DNA from: Pontibacter roseus DSM 17521
GTDB lineage: Bacteria; Bacteroidota; Bacteroidia; Cytophagales; Hymenobacteraceae
Length of the DNA stretch: 64,000 nt
NCBI RefSeq assembly: GCF_000373265.1
Contig: NZ_KB890765.1
Span: 556,685 to 620,684, forward strand
Direction of reading: 5' to 3'
The translations under genes were made by a program, and so were the position numbers. The notes under the pieces were generated by a model, which was not told the DNA's origin, ran no database searches, and saw only the letters and a program-made list of their open reading frames with translations. Shown here piece by piece: positions 63,504-64,000 of the stretch (position 1 is its first letter; every line of letters starts with the position of its first letter).

Positions 63504-64000
63504 ATGAAAAAGCTTGAAAACAAAGTCGCAATCATTACCGGTGGTGCGCAGGGTATGGGCGCAGTAACGGCTGAGCTTTTTGCAAAAGAGGGGGCGAAAG
63601 TGGTCATTGCTGATTTTAATGTAGAAAAAGGACAGGAGCAGACGAATAAAATAAAAGCTGCAGGCGGCGAATGTTCATTTGTAAAGACAGATGTCTCAAA
63701 ATCAGAGGACGTTCAGCAGATGGTGAAATTTACGGTGGAGACTTATGGAAGACTCGATATTGCCCTAAATAATGCAGCTATTACTCCAGATGACAAGCCG
63801 ATTGCCGATTTTGATGAAGCGTACTGGGACCGGTTAATGTCAATTGATTTGAAAGGTGTTGCGCTGTGTCTTAAATATGAAGTGCGGCAAATGATGGCTC
63901 AAGGCGCCGGAGGTTCCATTATTTGCACTTCTTCTGTTAGTGGTATTCGTCCACAGCCTGGAACCCCAGCCTATATTGCTGCCAAACACGCTGTGATTGG
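63504..64000 (+). CDS. SDR family oxidoreductase, cut by the window edge
   Basis: The first 165 codons of a short-chain dehydrogenase are present. TGGAQGMG near residues 13-20 binds the cofactor, NNAA lies near 89-92, and the catalytic residues appear in CTSSVSG and YIAAK. It begins with MKKLENKVAIITGG, as does the SDR at 35459, so the two are paralogues. The substrate is unknown. The C-terminus lies beyond the window. Confidence 0.92.
   Translation, partial: MKKLENKVAIITGGAQGMGAVTAELFAKEGAKVVIADFNVEKGQEQTNKIKAAGGECSFVKTDVSKSEDVQQMVKFTVETYGRLDIALNNAAITPDDKPIADFDEAYWDRLMSIDLKGVALCLKYEVRQMMAQGAGGSIICTSSVSGIRPQPGTPAYIAAKHAVI

Noticed and set aside
1..64000. Search for tRNA genes, CRISPR repeats, transposases and phage genes
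   Set aside because: No cloverleaf 3' half, regular spaced repeats, DDE/HUH transposase or capsid-like protein was seen on either strand.

Overview
The window looks like the chromosome of a Bacteroidota member of the order Cytophagales, most like Hymenobacteraceae (Pontibacter/Rufibacter-like). This is inferred from gene content: LytS/LytTR two-component pairs, ABC-2 permeases fused to M1 peptidases, and DUF3078, DUF5690, FISUMP and DUF937-OmpA proteins. I see no tRNA, rRNA, CRISPR array, prophage or complete insertion sequence.

Layout. 0.2-5 kb: Na+/Ca2+ exchanger, DedA, TatA and an MscS channel. 5-12 kb: an ABC ATPase, an ABC permease/M1 peptidase, a LytS kinase and a LytTR regulator, all co-directional. 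12-15 kb: a predicted DACNV-type nucleotide-sensor gene flanked by a direct duplication of the LytTR coding segment, then a FISUMP lipoprotein. 15-23 kb: small stress, redox and regulatory genes (AraC, RidA, DUF4142, cupredoxin, cupin fusion, GAF, DUF808) and a GGTATA microsatellite. 23-28 kb: a GH15 glucosidase/glucose dehydrogenase pair and a serine hydrolase. 28-30.6 kb: KaiB, KaiC and an AraC regulator. 31-37 kb: DUF5690 transporter, DUF937-OmpA, DUF3078, SDR and FMN reductase. 37-46 kb: P1B-3 ATPase, flippase-like protein, Kup, amino-acid permease and a decayed POT transporter. 46-51 kb: lipoprotein, HIU hydrolase, heme-binding protein, Crp, DUF3293 and two NAD(P) oxidoreductases. 51-58 kb: a second LytTR/LytS pair divergent from a second ABC/M1-peptidase pair. 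58-64 kb: a tiny basic ORF, DUF779/aldehyde dehydrogenase with a divergent AraC gene, a small domain protein paralogous to part of the cupin fusion, and an SDR gene cut by the window edge.

The most unusual property is genome-scale. The octamer AGGTATAG (reverse complement CTATACCT) occurs about 70 times by eye, roughly once per kb against about two expected. It lies in genes and between them, makes inverted pairs near gene ends, supplies the stop codon of three genes, and its hexamer core forms a 13-copy tandem array. It is nearly absent from about 51.2-61.3 kb, which holds the second ABC/M1 module, so that block may be a later arrival.

Other highlights are a KaiBC pair without KaiA. Its KaiC lacks the A-loop/KaiA-binding tail and has Pro in place of the Thr phosphosite. 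Its KaiB has Ala at the position of the known fold-switching Gly. Also notable is the DACNV-like gene between duplicated LytTR segments.
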